DNA from: Chitinimonas prasina
GTDB lineage: Bacteria; Pseudomonadota; Gammaproteobacteria; Burkholderiales; Chitinimonadaceae
DNA length: 64,000 nucleotides
Reading direction: 5' to 3'
NCBI RefSeq assembly: GCF_030160395.1
Contig: NZ_BSOG01000002.1
Location: 821,280 to 885,279 of the forward strand
Below, piece after piece: positions 63,854 to 64,000 of the stretch; positions within the stretch are counted from its first letter, which is position 1, and each line of letters starts with the position of its first letter. The position numbers and the translations under genes were made by a program. The notes under the pieces are model-generated. The model did not search any database. It was not told where the DNA came from and saw only the letters and a list, made by a program, of their open reading frames with translations.

Positions 63854-64000
63854 ATGTTGCATACCCCGCCTCTCCGCATTGCCCTGGTAGGCGACTATCA
63901 AGGTCAGGTTATTGCCCACCAGGCCATTCCCCGAGCACTCGAACTGGCTGCATTGGCACTGGACTGTGATCTGGCCCCCGTCTGGTTGCCCACCGACACA
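63854..64000 (+). CDS. CTP-synthase-like glutamine amidotransferase domain protein (partial)
   Basis: Only the first 49 residues lie in the window: LRIALVGDYQGQVIAHQAIPRALELAA and DCDLAPVWLPTDT. The ALVGDY...AHQAIPRALELA start is characteristic of stand-alone proteins related to the C-terminal glutaminase half of CTP synthase. The ribosome site is AAGGACAAGCC before the ATG. The rest, including the active-site Cys, is beyond the window edge, so activity cannot be judged. Confidence 0.7.
   Translation, partial: MLHTPPLRIALVGDYQGQVIAHQAIPRALELAALALDCDLAPVWLPTDT

Overview
The window reads as chromosomal DNA of a Gram-negative betaproteobacterium. The evidence is the moderately high GC, a Chromobacterium-type phenylalanine hydroxylase, an Lrp close to the E. 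coli protein, a PhaM-like polyhydroxyalkanoate protein and a hybrid MaeB malic enzyme. Neisseriales (Chromobacteriaceae or Chitinibacteraceae) is my best guess, but no rRNA or other decisive marker is present. I recognised no tRNA, rRNA, CRISPR array, transposase or phage structural module.

Layout. 1-3962: aromatic amino acid breakdown (fumarylacetoacetate hydrolase, phhA, a VOC protein, hppD), all on the minus strand, with a divergent Lrp/AsnC regulator whose promoter carries a perfect 19-bp inverted repeat. 3959-7531: housekeeping singletons (GNAT, LysR, serine hydrolase, L,D-transpeptidase). 8005-14723: an unusual plus-strand cluster made of an ECF sigma factor, a 1043-residue protein of unknown family, a phage tail-collar-domain protein and three ~210-residue proteins, at least two of them clear paralogues. 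The first three genes overlap start-to-stop. 14819-17226: a membrane protein and ETF-ubiquinone oxidoreductase. 17649-20879: small secreted proteins including an EndoU-type nuclease, followed by a YacL-like protein that could be its inhibitor, and an NTF2-like protein. 20961-25072: a lipoprotein with seven propeller-like repeats, and maeB.

25197-49465: a large type I secretion locus, all on the minus strand. It has an HlyB-type ABC exporter and HlyD adaptor (no TolC here), a 4004-residue RTX protein with an N-terminal lipase-like domain, a family 4 glycosyltransferase, and a 2164-residue RTX protein built only of repeats. The two RTX proteins end in the same short C-terminal module, presumably the export signal. 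Three units of the locus (exporter, glycosyltransferase, second RTX gene) start from look-alike promoters, which suggests joint control.

49987-64000: ordinary genes: PhaM-like protein, Bcr/CflA-type MFS exporter, quinone oxidoreductase, two chemoreceptors, short PutA with divergent lrp, a secreted M14 carboxypeptidase, two small membrane proteins, a LysR regulator and the start of a CTP-synthase-like glutamine amidotransferase.

Most worth following up: the sigma factor/tail-collar cluster, the EndoU/YacL-like pair, and the co-regulated RTX locus with its composite lipase head, shared export signal and recent internal duplication. Starts, domains and homologies come from reading the translated sequence; no database search was possible.
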